The notes beneath the pieces are model-generated. The model ran no database searches, was not told the origin of the DNA, and saw nothing but the letters and a program-made list of their open reading frames with translations. Positions 40,352 to 49,460 of a stretch of DNA of 64,000 nucleotides are shown piece by piece (position 1 is the first letter of the stretch; each line of letters begins with the position of its first letter). Source of the DNA: Posidoniimonas corsicana (GTDB taxonomy: Bacteria > Planctomycetota > Planctomycetia > Pirellulales > Lacipirellulaceae); NCBI RefSeq assembly GCF_007859765.1, contig NZ_SIHJ01000003.1, positions 124,001-188,000 of the forward strand, given 5' to 3'. The position numbers and the translations under genes are program-made.

Positions 40352-43300
40352 ATGCAGTCTCTTCGCTCCCTGCTCTTTTTCCTGTCGGCGGTCGCACCCT
40401 CAGCGGCCGCCTGGGCGCAGTCCGACCCGTCCGGATTCGCGACCGTTATCGACATCGACGCGGTGCGTTCGCTCGGCCAGGTTGACTCGGACACGCAGGT
40501 CAACCTCCACGACAACGGGATCATCTTCAGCCCGCTGGTGCTCGGCGCCGAAGACGGGACCAGCCACAACATCGAGTTCAACCAGCACGGCGGCGTGGTC
40601 GCGTTCATGCTGCACGCGCACGCCGGCAGCACGTCCAACATCCTGGCGACCGCCGACGCGGTTAACCTCGTTGCGCATTCGGGCAGCCTCATCAACCTAC
40701 GCGGCGGCGCCGTAGCCGACCGGGCCGCCATCCAATCGGGCGGCAGGCTGAACGTCACCGGCGGCGAGGTCGGCGCCCGGCTGGAGGTGGGCGGTGAAGC
40801 GATCCTGGCGGGCGGCGAGGTAGGCGTCGACGCAAGCGTGCTGCCCGGCGGCTTGTTGGAGCTGTCCGGCGCCCTGGTCGGGGCGCGGCTGCGCAACCTC
40901 GGCGGCGTCCTCAATATCTCGGGCGGCTCGATTGACGACCAACTGATCGCGTTGGATGGCGCCACCAACCTGTACGGCTCGGGATTCCGGCTGGATGGCG
41001 AGCTGATACGTGGCCTTAACTCCCCGGGCGCTTCGGCTACGTTTAACGTGCCGGACGGCGCGGTGCTCACGGGCGTGCTCGCCGACGGCGTGCCGTTCGC
41101 GTTCACTTCGGGCGACGGCGACCACTTCGGCGACGCGCTCACGCTCCACGCCGCCCAGCCCGCCCAGGCGGTCCCGGGCGTGTACACGCCCGACTCGGGG
41201 CTGCTAGGGGTGCGTGCGGGGCAGGTGATGCTGGTGGCGGAAGGGCAGTCCCTGCGGCACTCGTTCAATGCGGGCGATGGCGGCGCGGTCGTGCTCGCCG
41301 GCGGCATGATCAACCGCAACCTCGAGCTGACCGGGGGGCATCTCATTGTTTCGTCCGGACAGTTGAGCAATGACGCCGACGCGTTCGCGGGCAGCACGGT
41401 CAGCATCACCGGCGGCGCCGTTGGCTCGGGCTTTACCGCGTACGCGGGAAGCGTTGTCTCGATCGCGGGCGGTCATATCGGGATCAACCTCGAGGTGAAG
41501 CAGGGAGGTCGGCTCCTGCTGAGCGGCGGCAAGTTCTCAACGCAGATGTACGTCCGCAGCGGCGCCGACTTCCGGCTTTCGGGCGGCGCTCTGAGTGACC
41601 GGGTGCATATCGAACCGGACGTCGCGGCGTCGATCACCGGGGGCGAGTTTATGCTCGACGGGCAGCCGGTCGCCGGCGCGGTGTCGGTCAGCCCAGACTC
41701 CGCGTTAACCGGGATCCTCAGCGACGGCACGCCGTTCGCGCTGTCCCCACGGGACGGCGACCAGCTTGACTCTGTGCTGCGGCTGCAGACCACGACGCTT
41801 CCCGCGGTTGCCTGGACCGAGGCGACGGTCACCGGCGCCGGCGCCGACGCCGCGCCGCCCTCGCTACGCACCGGGCAGACGCTCACGGTCGCAGCCGGCG
41901 GCCGGCTGCCCAGCGACTTCCACGCCGGTGGGGGAGAGCTCCGCATCAACGGCGGCCGGGTTGACCCCAACCTCGAGGCCGCCGCCACCCGCGTCACCCT
42001 AAGCGAGGGCTTCCTTGCCAGCGACGCCGACGCGCTGCCCGGCAGCACATTCGAGATCGCGGGCGGCGCGGTAGGCCAGCGGTTTCAGGCCTTCCGCGGC
42101 AGCATGGTGAGCATCACCGGAGGCCAGGTGGACGACTGGTTTCAGGCGGTCGGTGCGCAGGTGACCGTCGCGGGGGGGCAAGTCGGCCGGTGGTTGACCG
42201 CCGAGTCTGGCGCCGAGCTGCGGGTTATGAGCGGCACGGTGGGCCAGTCTCCCAACATCCGCGGCGGCGCAAAGTTGCGGCTTGAAGGGGGTGTGGTCGG
42301 CTTGGGACTGCGGGTCGAGGGGGGCGGATCGCTCGAGATGTCAGGCGGCGCGCTGGGAATGTTCGCCAATGTGCTGGGCGGCGGATCGGCCGCCGTGTCG
42401 GGCGGATCGATCGGCGACAACTTTGAAACCGAGGCCGGTGGATCGACCCTGCTGCTGGGCGGCGGTTTCCGCCTCAACGGTGAGCCGCTGACGGGACTCT
42501 CGGCCGCTGGCGACCAAACAACCTTGAGCCTGGACGAGGACGACATCCTGACCGGCGTCCTCGCCGACGGCGCCCCCTTCCTGTTCTCGCGCGGAGACCG
42601 GTCGCCGTTCGGCCGCCGCGGCGCCGGTCAGCCCGGCGAGCCAACCGCCACCACCAACGGGCAGAACGGCGACTTCTTCGCGGCCAATGCACTCACGCTG
42701 CAGCTGACGCCCGTGCCCGTCGCCCAGCCCGGCGTGATCGAGGGGTTGACCCAGGCGGAGGCCGCGACCGGTCAAGCGCCTCCCCGCTCGGTGCGGGCGG
42801 GGCAGGTCGCGATGGCTGCCTCCGGCCAGTCGTTGCCGAGCAACTTCAACGCCGGCCCGGGCAGCGCGGTAACCGTCGCGGGGGGCACGATCGGCGACAA
42901 CCTCGAGGCCGACGGGGCCGCCGTGCTGCTGGCCGGCGGGCGGATCGGCGAGTACGCCGACGCGTACCCGGGCAGCTCAGTGACCATTACCGACGGAACC
43001 ATCGGACAGTACTTCGACGTGCGCGGCGCGACGGTGATCCTCACCGACGGTGTGATCGAGAACGGCATGACCGCGGTGGACAGCAGCACGGTGGTCGTCT
43101 CCGGCGGGCAGGTGAGGCCCGACTTCGTCGCGTACGACAGTTTTGTCACCACAACCGGCGGGCGCATCGAGCAAGTGGACGCCCGTGGGACGACCGTGGT
43201 TGAGGTCAGTGACGACGCCCAGATCAACAACATCGTCCTGAATGATGAGAGTAGCCTGAACGTCGCGGGCGGCGAGGTCATCCATCTCCGGCTCGCCGGG

Positions 43301-43864
43301 GGCGAGGCGTTGCTCGCCGGTGGGCGGGCGAACAGCTACGTGCTTGAATCGGGGGTGCTTACTTTCGCAGGCGTGCGGTTCCAACTCGGTGGCGAGGACA
43401 TCACCCCGCAACTCACACTTGGCGTGCCGTACCTTATTGCGGATCGTGACGTCGCCCTGGGCACGACCTTTGCCGATGGCACGTCTGCGTTCCTGTACCT
43501 GCCTTCTACCCTGGGTCCCGACGTGGCGATCCAGACGCTGCTGACGAGCGCGCAGCCAGGCGACTACAATCAGGACGGCCGTGTCGACGCCGCCGACTAC
43601 GCGGTGTGGCGCGGCAGCTTTGGACTGCAGGCGGACGCCCCGGGCGCCGGCGCGGACGGCAACGGCGACGGCGTGGTGAACGCGGCGGACTTCACACTTT
43701 GGCGTGACCACCTGCAGATCAGGCCACGCCGTGGCGCGGCCGCGCCCGAGCCGGCGGGGTGCGGGCTGCTGCTGGCGGGGTTGGCCGCCGTGGTCCACGC
43801 CGGCGCCCGCCGAGCAGTTCATCGCGGTGGGGGCGCAGACTGGTTGAATGGCGACCAGTGCTAG
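40352..43864 (+). CDS. Giant secreted modular protein with dockerin loops
   Basis: A 1170-residue exported protein from ATG 40352 with a signal peptide (RSLLFFLSAVAPSAAAWAQ). The body is built of short glycine-rich strands (LNVTGGEVGARLEVGG, VSITGGQVDDWFQ, VTVAGGTIGDNLEADG) consistent with a beta-solenoid. Four larger modules end in a similar block: FRLDGELIRGL with LTGVLADGVPF; FMLDGQPVAG with LTGILSDGTPF; FRLNGEPLTGL with LTGVLADGAPF; FQLGGEDITP with LGTTFADGTSAF. Dockerin-like loops follow (GDYNQDGRVDAADYAVWRGS and GADGNGDGVVNAADFTLWRD), then a hydrophobic end (GCGLLLAGLAAVVHAGARR) after PEPAG. No catalytic motif. Likely surface matrix or adhesion protein. Confidence 0.85.
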   Translation: MQSLRSLLFFLSAVAPSAAAWAQSDPSGFATVIDIDAVRSLGQVDSDTQVNLHDNGIIFSPLVLGAEDGTSHNIEFNQHGGVVAFMLHAHAGSTSNILATADAVNLVAHSGSLINLRGGAVADRAAIQSGGRLNVTGGEVGARLEVGGEAILAGGEVGVDASVLPGGLLELSGALVGARLRNLGGVLNISGGSIDDQLIALDGATNLYGSGFRLDGELIRGLNSPGASATFNVPDGAVLTGVLADGVPFAFTSGDGDHFGDALTLHAAQPAQAVPGVYTPDSGLLGVRAGQVMLVAEGQSLRHSFNAGDGGAVVLAGGMINRNLELTGGHLIVSSGQLSNDADAFAGSTVSITGGAVGSGFTAYAGSVVSIAGGHIGINLEVKQGGRLLLSGGKFSTQMYVRSGADFRLSGGALSDRVHIEPDVAASITGGEFMLDGQPVAGAVSVSPDSALTGILSDGTPFALSPRDGDQLDSVLRLQTTTLPAVAWTEATVTGAGADAAPPSLRTGQTLTVAAGGRLPSDFHAGGGELRINGGRVDPNLEAAATRVTLSEGFLASDADALPGSTFEIAGGAVGQRFQAFRGSMVSITGGQVDDWFQAVGAQVTVAGGQVGRWLTAESGAELRVMSGTVGQSPNIRGGAKLRLEGGVVGLGLRVEGGGSLEMSGGALGMFANVLGGGSAAVSGGSIGDNFETEAGGSTLLLGGGFRLNGEPLTGLSAAGDQTTLSLDEDDILTGVLADGAPFLFSRGDRSPFGRRGAGQPGEPTATTNGQNGDFFAANALTLQLTPVPVAQPGVIEGLTQAEAATGQAPPRSVRAGQVAMAASGQSLPSNFNAGPGSAVTVAGGTIGDNLEADGAAVLLAGGRIGEYADAYPGSSVTITDGTIGQYFDVRGATVILTDGVIENGMTAVDSSTVVVSGGQVRPDFVAYDSFVTTTGGRIEQVDARGTTVVEVSDDAQINNIVLNDESSLNVAGGEVIHLRLAGGEALLAGGRANSYVLESGVLTFAGVRFQLGGEDITPQLTLGVPYLIADRDVALGTTFADGTSAFLYLPSTLGPDVAIQTLLTSAQPGDYNQDGRVDAADYAVWRGSFGLQADAPGAGADGNGDGVVNAADFTLWRDHLQIRPRRGAAAPEPAGCGLLLAGLAAVVHAGARRAVHRGGGADWLNGDQC

Positions 43865-43922
43865 GATGGGCGCGAAGCCGCGGTTATCATCGCCGGGGTA
43901 CTCACCCAGAAGGATGCCCCGC

Positions 43923-44999
43923 ATGACCCGGTCCCACTTGGCTTTCCTGAGCGTCGTTGCCTGCTGTCTGCCCGCCGGCGTCGTCTCTGCCGACGCGGGC
44001 GATTCCTTCTTCGAAGCCGAGGTGCTCAGCGTCGGCCAGACCTCCGTCGACGACTCGTTCGAGCTGCCGTCCGAAGGGTTCTACCCGGACCTGTTCCTCG
44101 GCGTGTTCGACGAGTCGGGCCAGCTCACCCAGACCGACGACGACAGCAGCTTCCTCGGCGACGGGTTCGCCCCCGCGTTGTTCGGCGTGCCGATCAACCC
44201 TGGCGGCGAGATCGACTTCAGCGTCACCGGCGCGCCGGACGAGAGCCTCGAGGGCGCCCACAGTCAGTTTGGCGACTACCGCACCGAGGTGGCGATCTAC
44301 GATTCGGAGGGCGAGTTCCTCGACTTCTTCGAGTACGACGGCTACCTCGAGGAGGGCTTGGTCGACTCGTACTTCGAGTCCGACGAGGGGTGGGACGGCG
44401 GGACCTACGACGTTATGGTCAACAATGCGTTTCCGAACGATGTCGACTTTTTCCGCTTCGTCGGACTGACCCCGGGACAGAGCTTCACCGTCAACACCGA
44501 GCCGAGCCCGCTCGACCCCTTCTCTTCGGTTGACACCTACCTTGGCTGGTTCGACGAGACGGGTTCGGAGATCGCCACGAACGACGACATCAGCAGCTCG
44601 CCGCTCAATCTTTACTCCCGGCTGTCCGGCGTGGTGCCGGAGAATGGCGAGCTGGTGTTTGGGGTCTCCGGCTATGGCGACTACGCGTTCGACGGCTACC
44701 ACGGCGAGCAGGGTGAGTACTCGCTGGTGCTGTCCGTCGGCGGCGACTACGACTTCGACGGCGATGTCGACGCCCAGGACTACTCCGCGTGGCGCGACGC
44801 CTACGGCCAGACCGGCCAGTTCCTAGCGGCCGACGGCAACTTCGACGGCGTGGTGGACGCCGCCGACTACACCGTGTGGCGGGACAATTACAACGGCGCG
44901 GCTGTCGACGCGGGGGCGGTTCCTGAGCCTGGGTCCGCATTCCTGGTTATCGTAGTGGCCGTTGGCCTGACAAGGCCTTGCCGCACAGCCACTGTTTGA
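43923..44999 (+). CDS. Secreted PPC-like/dockerin protein with PEP-CTERM tail
   Basis: A 358-residue protein. The ATG at 43923 is chosen over the one at 43914 because AGAAGG lies nine bases upstream of the former but touches the latter. A signal peptide (HLAFLSVVACCLPAGVVSA) leads to two similar halves, each with DLFLGVFDESGQLTQTDDDS or DTYLGWFDETGSEIATNDD-like sequence and a GxLxFxVxG strand, the pattern of bacterial pre-peptidase C-terminal (PPC) type domains. Dockerin-like loops DFDGDVDAQDYSAWRDAYG and NFDGVVDAADYTVWRDN follow, then VPEPGSAFLVIVVAVGL and RPCRTATV, a PEP-CTERM-like tail whose basic part is weak. Strongly acidic overall. Confidence 0.82.
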   Translation: MTRSHLAFLSVVACCLPAGVVSADAGDSFFEAEVLSVGQTSVDDSFELPSEGFYPDLFLGVFDESGQLTQTDDDSSFLGDGFAPALFGVPINPGGEIDFSVTGAPDESLEGAHSQFGDYRTEVAIYDSEGEFLDFFEYDGYLEEGLVDSYFESDEGWDGGTYDVMVNNAFPNDVDFFRFVGLTPGQSFTVNTEPSPLDPFSSVDTYLGWFDETGSEIATNDDISSSPLNLYSRLSGVVPENGELVFGVSGYGDYAFDGYHGEQGEYSLVLSVGGDYDFDGDVDAQDYSAWRDAYGQTGQFLAADGNFDGVVDAADYTVWRDNYNGAAVDAGAVPEPGSAFLVIVVAVGLTRPCRTATV

Positions 45000-45083
45000 C
45001 TTCGCCAGTGGCGACAGCTTCTAGCTCCCGTTATCTCTCTGGCAGGAGGCCGGACGGATTAGCGTCCTCCACTTCACACTACG

Positions 45084-45785
45084 CTACTCTGCTCGCGAGT
45101 CGCGCTGCACGCACCAGCGGGCGTGGCTCATGCCTTTGTCGGTGCGTCTCTGGGACCAATCGAGCGGGTAGTAGCCGGGCGCGGTGTCGCTCGCACCGAT
45201 AGACGCATTGAACTCGGTGTACCCCAGGTCGGCAATCTCGCAGATCCGTTGATGCTCCGAGAAGCCGCCTACTGAGAGGTATAGGAGCGACGCCTGCCTG
45301 GTTGGTCGGATGATCGCGGAGAAGTCGCCCGCGACATCGATGCGACTCGTCGGATGCCCGGTAGTCATCGCCCCGGTAAAGTCGCCGTCAATCCACAGCT
45401 TGGAAGAGTCGTCGACACGGATCGTGCCGGCCACCGATCCGCCCACGTAGACATGGTGAAACCCTGACGCGAGCACCGTGCAGTCAGCGATAATGTCGCC
45501 GCGGATAATCAGCTCGTGGTGTCCGCCAATCTCAAGATCGGTCGCCAGATCGCCGTTGATGTGCACGAGCCCACCATCAGGCGCGCTAATCCTCTCAAGA
45601 CAACCCCCATCGATCAAGAGTTTGTCATTCTCCCCAATCAACACCGGAGCGGTCAGCCGGTCGCGGACCACCCAGCCGTTGCTTTCCTCGTCGGCGGCGT
45701 GCCAGGCGCTCACTGAACGGGGGTACGCCATGCCGGACATCAGATCGAGATACCCAACCCGGCGCTGCAGCTCAACTGGAAGCAT
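45084..45785 (-). CDS. Unrecognised beta-solenoid-like cytosolic protein
   Basis: A 233-residue protein without signal peptide or membrane segment. From about residue 45 to 165 it has regular short strands with glycine turns (KLLIDGGCLERISAPDGGLV, HINGDLATDLEIGGHHELII, YVGGSVAGTIRVDDSSKLWI, DGDFTGAM), one rung per 16-20 residues. That periodicity is shared with bactofilin-like polymerising proteins, but the characteristic bactofilin sequence is not there, so the likeness is structural inference. The last 40 residues are charged. Composition is a little less GC-rich than its neighbours. Confidence 0.55.
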   Translation of the reverse strand: MLPVELQRRVGYLDLMSGMAYPRSVSAWHAADEESNGWVVRDRLTAPVLIGENDKLLIDGGCLERISAPDGGLVHINGDLATDLEIGGHHELIIRGDIIADCTVLASGFHHVYVGGSVAGTIRVDDSSKLWIDGDFTGAMTTGHPTSRIDVAGDFSAIIRPTRQASLLYLSVGGFSEHQRICEIADLGYTEFNASIGASDTAPGYYPLDWSQRRTDKGMSHARWCVQRDSRAE

Positions 45786-46382
45786 GAGAGGGGGTTCCTA
45801 CCGAGGAAGTGACGGAGGAGAGTTGGCGTGGTCGACCAGCGCCACCCCGATCAAAGGATATCGCAGCGACCACGGCGATTCACATCGGCCCGAGGTTCCT
45901 AAGGAACGGACCATTTTTTAGAAGGCGCCGGCACTTCGTCGCATCCAATACAAGCATGGCTGGCGGTGCTCCCGAGGAATCTTCGGCAGGTGTCCGGGCA
46001 ACTTCGGCGGCAGATTGGCAGAGGATTCTGTCGAAGTTTCGCTAGGGAGTGCGACAAAAGCTGCTGGAGTAGGTCGCTCTCGGGCGTCGCAAGTCGCTGT
46101 TCTGAAACGGGTTGCGGCGAACAGTGGGGCCGGCTCGGGCGTGGTTTTGTCGCACTTGATCGCGTCGGCGATCGAACGACAAGACTTCAAAAGCGCAGCG
46201 GTGTGCGGGCAGCCACTACGGGCCTAGCCGAGCGCACCCGACTGTTGGAGGCCCCGGAGAATCGGTCGGCCACGGGGGTAGCCCGCAGCGCCCTTCCGTA
46301 GTTGGCCGGCACAGGCGACAATGAGGGGTTGTCGCTTAGCTTCGCGAACGCCCCTCCCTAACCTCCCCCGCTGCTTGCCCTT
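45786..46382. other. 597-base region without gene, with a distant inverted repeat
   Basis: No sound gene was found on either strand. AGTGCGACAAAA (46048-46059) and TTTTGTCGCACT (46145-46156) are exact 12-bp complements 85 bases apart (see separate entry). lepA starts at the right end. Confidence 0.5.
46048..46156. repeat. Inverted repeat AGTGCGACAAAA / TTTTGTCGCACT
   Basis: Exact 12-bp arms around 85 bases of ordinary sequence. The CGACAAAA core recalls the CGACTTTTGTCCC family but is not the same sequence. It could bound a small structured RNA or a mini-element. Confidence 0.55.
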
Positions 46383-48260
46383 ATGGCGTCTGCCCCGACT
46401 GAATCCACGCCTCAGCCCGCGCCCAAGAAGAAGCCCTCCGGCAAGCTGGCCGACCCGCGGTACATCCGCAACTTCTCAATCGTCGCGCACATCGACCACG
46501 GCAAGAGCACGCTGGCCGACCGGCTGCTGGAGGTGACCGGCACGGTCACGCTGCGCGAGATGAAGGAGCAGCTGCTGGACGACATGGAGCTGGAGCGGCA
46601 GCGGGGCATCACGATCAAGGCCAACTCGGTCTCGATGCGGACGATGCACAACGGTCAGGAGTACGAGCTGAACCTGATCGACACGCCGGGCCACGTCGAC
46701 TTCCAGTACGAGGTGTCGCGGTCGCTCACCTGCTGCGAGGGGGCGCTGCTGTTGGTGGACGCGTTCCAGGGCGTGGAGGCCCAGACCGTGGCCAACGCGT
46801 ACAACGCGATCGAGCACGACCTGGAGATCGTGCCGGTTCTGAACAAGATCGACCTGGTCCACGCGCGGCCGGACGAGGTGAAGGAGGAGATCGAGCAGAC
46901 GCTCGGCCTGGACGCCAGCGAGGCGATCGGCTGCAGCGCGAAGACCGGGCTCAACTGCCAGGCGGTGATCGACGCGGTGATCGAGCGGATCCCGCCGCCA
47001 ACCGGCGACCCCGCCGCGCCGCTGCAGGCGATGGTGTTCGACAGCGTGTACGACGAGTTCCGCGGCGCGATCATCTTTGTCCGCGTGATGAACGGCGTGG
47101 TGCGCCGCGGCGACCGCATTAAGTTCCTGCAGGCGGGCACCGAGCACGAGGTGGTCGAGCTCGGCCAGAAGACGCCCAAGCGGACCGCCGCCGAGTGCCT
47201 GTCGGCGGGGCAGGTGGGCTACATGGTCTGCAACATCAAGTCGCTGGGCAACGTCCACATCGGCGACACCGTCACCTCCGCCCGCGGCGAGCAGGCCAAG
47301 CCGCTGCCGGGCTACGAGCAGCCCAAGCGGATGGTGTTCTGCGGCCTGTACCCGTCGGACGGGCAGGACTTCGAGCAGCTGCGCGAGGCGCTCAGCAAGC
47401 TGCAGGTGAATGACCCGAGCTTCGTGTTCGAGCCGGAAACGTCCGACGCCTTGGGATTCGGTTTCCGCTGCGGCTTCCTGGGGCTGCTGCACATGGAGAT
47501 CGTGCAGCAGCGGCTGGAGCAGGAGGCCGACATCGACCTGGTGCAGACCGCGCCGAACGTCACCTACAAGATCACCAAGAAGAACGGCGAGCTGCTGGAG
47601 GTCCACACGCCCACCCGCGTGCCGGAGATGGGCGACATCGAGGTCTTCGAGCAGCCGATCGTCCGCGTGAGCTTCGTCATGCCGGCCGAGTACGTTGGCG
47701 GCATCATGAAGCTGTGCGCCGACCGGCGGGGCATCTTCGTGCGGCAGGAGTACCTCAGCCCCACCCGCGTGATGCTGGTGTACGACATCGCGCTGGCCGA
47801 GGTGGTGTACGACATGCACGACAAGCTGAAGAGCACGACCAAGGGCTACGGCACCATGGACTACGAGCTCCGCGGCTACGAGGAGGGCGACCTGGTCCGT
47901 ATGGACATCCTGGTCAAGGGCGAGCGGGTCGACGCGCTGTCGATTGTGTGCGACCGCCGCGACGCCGACACCCGCGGACGCGCGATCATCAAGAAGCTCC
48001 GCAAGGAGATCCCGCGGCACATGTTCGAGGTGGCGCTGCAGGCCGCCATCGGCACCCGCATCATCGCCCGCGAGACCATCAGCGCGATGCGCAAGAACGT
48101 CACGGCCAAGTGCTACGGCGGCGACATCAGCCGCAAGCGAAAGCTGTGGGAGAAGCAGAAGGAAGGCAAGAAGCGGATGAAGTCGATCGGCCAGGTCGAC
48201 ATCCCGCAGAAGGCGTTCCTGGCGGTGCTCGAAACCGGCGAAGACGACAAACGCAGCTAA
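46383..48260 (+). CDS. lepA: Elongation factor 4 (LepA), back-translocating GTPase
   Basis: A 625-residue ribosome-binding GTPase thought to resolve stalled or mistranslocated ribosomes. G1 is AHIDHGKST, G2 RGITIKA, G3 DTPGHVDF, G4 NKID; the LepA-specific C-terminal part is clear in DYELRGYEEGDLVRMDILVK, with ALSIVCDRRDADTRGRAI and the basic end TAKCYGGDISRKRKLWEKQK. Length is normal apart from a 25-residue Pro/Lys-rich N-terminal extension. It follows a gene-free stretch and is convergent with ferritin. Confidence 0.96.
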   Translation: MASAPTESTPQPAPKKKPSGKLADPRYIRNFSIVAHIDHGKSTLADRLLEVTGTVTLREMKEQLLDDMELERQRGITIKANSVSMRTMHNGQEYELNLIDTPGHVDFQYEVSRSLTCCEGALLLVDAFQGVEAQTVANAYNAIEHDLEIVPVLNKIDLVHARPDEVKEEIEQTLGLDASEAIGCSAKTGLNCQAVIDAVIERIPPPTGDPAAPLQAMVFDSVYDEFRGAIIFVRVMNGVVRRGDRIKFLQAGTEHEVVELGQKTPKRTAAECLSAGQVGYMVCNIKSLGNVHIGDTVTSARGEQAKPLPGYEQPKRMVFCGLYPSDGQDFEQLREALSKLQVNDPSFVFEPETSDALGFGFRCGFLGLLHMEIVQQRLEQEADIDLVQTAPNVTYKITKKNGELLEVHTPTRVPEMGDIEVFEQPIVRVSFVMPAEYVGGIMKLCADRRGIFVRQEYLSPTRVMLVYDIALAEVVYDMHDKLKSTTKGYGTMDYELRGYEEGDLVRMDILVKGERVDALSIVCDRRDADTRGRAIIKKLRKEIPRHMFEVALQAAIGTRIIARETISAMRKNVTAKCYGGDISRKRKLWEKQKEGKKRMKSIGQVDIPQKAFLAVLETGEDDKRS

Positions 48261-48368
48261 CCGCGTCGGCCAACAGCCGGCGGGCCAAGCCCCGCCGATC
48301 TTCCGCCCCAACCGGCTGTAGTCCGCGGTGGCGCCGCGACGCTTCATGCCGCTGCGGCAGCCCGGCGG

Positions 48369-48887
48369 CTACTCGGCCGCACCCTCATCGCCGGGGCCAC
48401 GCGCGCCCAGCTCGCGGTCCAGGTCCAACAGCGACGACGGGTCGTCTTTCACCAGGTTGAACTTGTGCACGATGTCGCGGAGGGACTTCTCCTCCTCGAC
48501 CTGCTCCTTGACGAACCACTCGAGCTCGACCAGCGCGGCGAACGCCTTCTGCTCGATCGCCAGCTCAAACAGCCGGTCGATCTGCCCGGTGACGGTCCGC
48601 TCCTGCTCGAGCGCGGCCTCGAACACCTGCGGGATGCCCTCGTAATCCTTGCGGGGCTGGGCGAGCGCCTGCAGCACCACGCGGCTGCCGCGGGCGGTGA
48701 GGAACTCGTACAGCCGCATCGCGTGGGCGTTCTCTTCGACGCTCTGCGCCCGCATCCACGCGGCGCAGCCGAGGAACTGCTCGTGCTCAAGGTAGGCGGA
48801 CATCGCCAAGTAGCTGTAGGACGAGCTGAGCTCGTTCTTGATCTGCTCGTTGATGGCGTCCTGCATGACCTGGGAGAGTTCTTTCAT
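48369..48887 (-). CDS. ftnA: Ferritin (bacterial, non-haem)
   Basis: A 172-residue iron-storage protein forming a 24-subunit shell. Ferroxidase residues can be placed in INEQIKNELSSSYSYLAM (Glu17), SVEENAHAMRLYEFL (Glu and His), EQERTVTGQID and LVELEWFVKEQVEEE. No haem-binding Met of bacterioferritin type is seen. The C-terminal residues (after about 155) are acidic and looser. Stand-alone gene, with no iron-regulator operator recognised upstream. Confidence 0.93.
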   Translation of the reverse strand: MKELSQVMQDAINEQIKNELSSSYSYLAMSAYLEHEQFLGCAAWMRAQSVEENAHAMRLYEFLTARGSRVVLQALAQPRKDYEGIPQVFEAALEQERTVTGQIDRLFELAIEQKAFAALVELEWFVKEQVEEEKSLRDIVHKFNLVKDDPSSLLDLDRELGARGPGDEGAAE

Positions 48888-49210
48888 AGCGGCGAGTCCG
48901 TGGCCTGCGCTGTGGCAGAGTAGGTGGTGAAGCGGAGCAAGAAACTGCCGGCGGAATCACCCGCCTGCTTTGAGGGTACCAGGACCCGGAGCGACCGCCC
49001 AGAGCATAGCGGGCGTTGGCGGAGCGGTTTTCGCGGCCCGATCGGCGGCGGCTGAGACTCAGTATCGCGGCGCCAGAATCCGCCGGCCGGGCGGCCGAGA
49101 ACGAGTCGCGTCAGCGGGCCGCTGGTTGGGGCGGGGCGCATAAAAAACGACCGCCGGAGAACCCCCTTGCGGGGAGCTCTCCGGCGGTCGACCCTTCGGT
49201 GATCGAAGAG
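48888..49210. other. Intergenic region with the tRNA terminator
   Basis: The region between the ferritin start and the tRNA-Leu gene. It contains the terminator annotated at 49141-49189; nothing else is supported. Confidence 0.5.
49141..49189 (-). terminator. Terminator after tRNA-Leu
   Basis: On the minus strand a 12-bp outer stem (GACCGCCGGAGA with TCTCCGGCGGTC) encloses a smaller GCTCCCCGCAAGGGGGT hairpin and is followed by GTTTTTTA. It lies 22 bases beyond the tRNA. Confidence 0.92.
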
Positions 49211-49294
49211 TGGGCCCGACTGGAGTCGAACCAGCACGCCCTTGCGGGCACATGCCCCTCAAGCATGCGCGTCTGCCTATTCCGCCACGGGCCC
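49211..49294 (-). tRNA. tRNA-Leu (anticodon GAG)
   Basis: 84 bases on the minus strand folding as a type II tRNA. The acceptor stem is GGGCCCG with CGGGCCC and discriminator A. The D arm has GCG/CGC with loop GAATAGGCAGA. The anticodon arm is CATGC-TTGAGGG-GCATG, giving anticodon GAG (codons CUC/CUU). The long variable arm is GCCC-GCAA-GGGC and the T arm GCTGG-TTCGACT-CCAGT. CCA is not encoded and must be added after transcription. Confidence 0.95.
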
Positions 49295-49460
49295 AAAACA
49301 TGCGGCGGGCCCCAGGGGACCCGCCAGCCTCAAAGTCTAGCTGATGGAGCGGGGGCGTCAAGTTGGGGCCCGCCGGCGGGGCTGCGGGGAGGGCCTCAAA
49401 CACCGGGCAACACCCACAAACCACCTGCCGCTTGCCGCTGGGCACGGTTATCCTGGCGGG

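Noticed and set aside
45918-46227. Short frames on both strands between 45.9 and 46.2 kb
   Set aside because: Composition and lack of a ribosome binding site argue against coding; the inverted repeat there explains the local structure better.
46476-48347. 623-codon minus-strand frame opposite lepA
   Set aside because: Antisense shadow of lepA.
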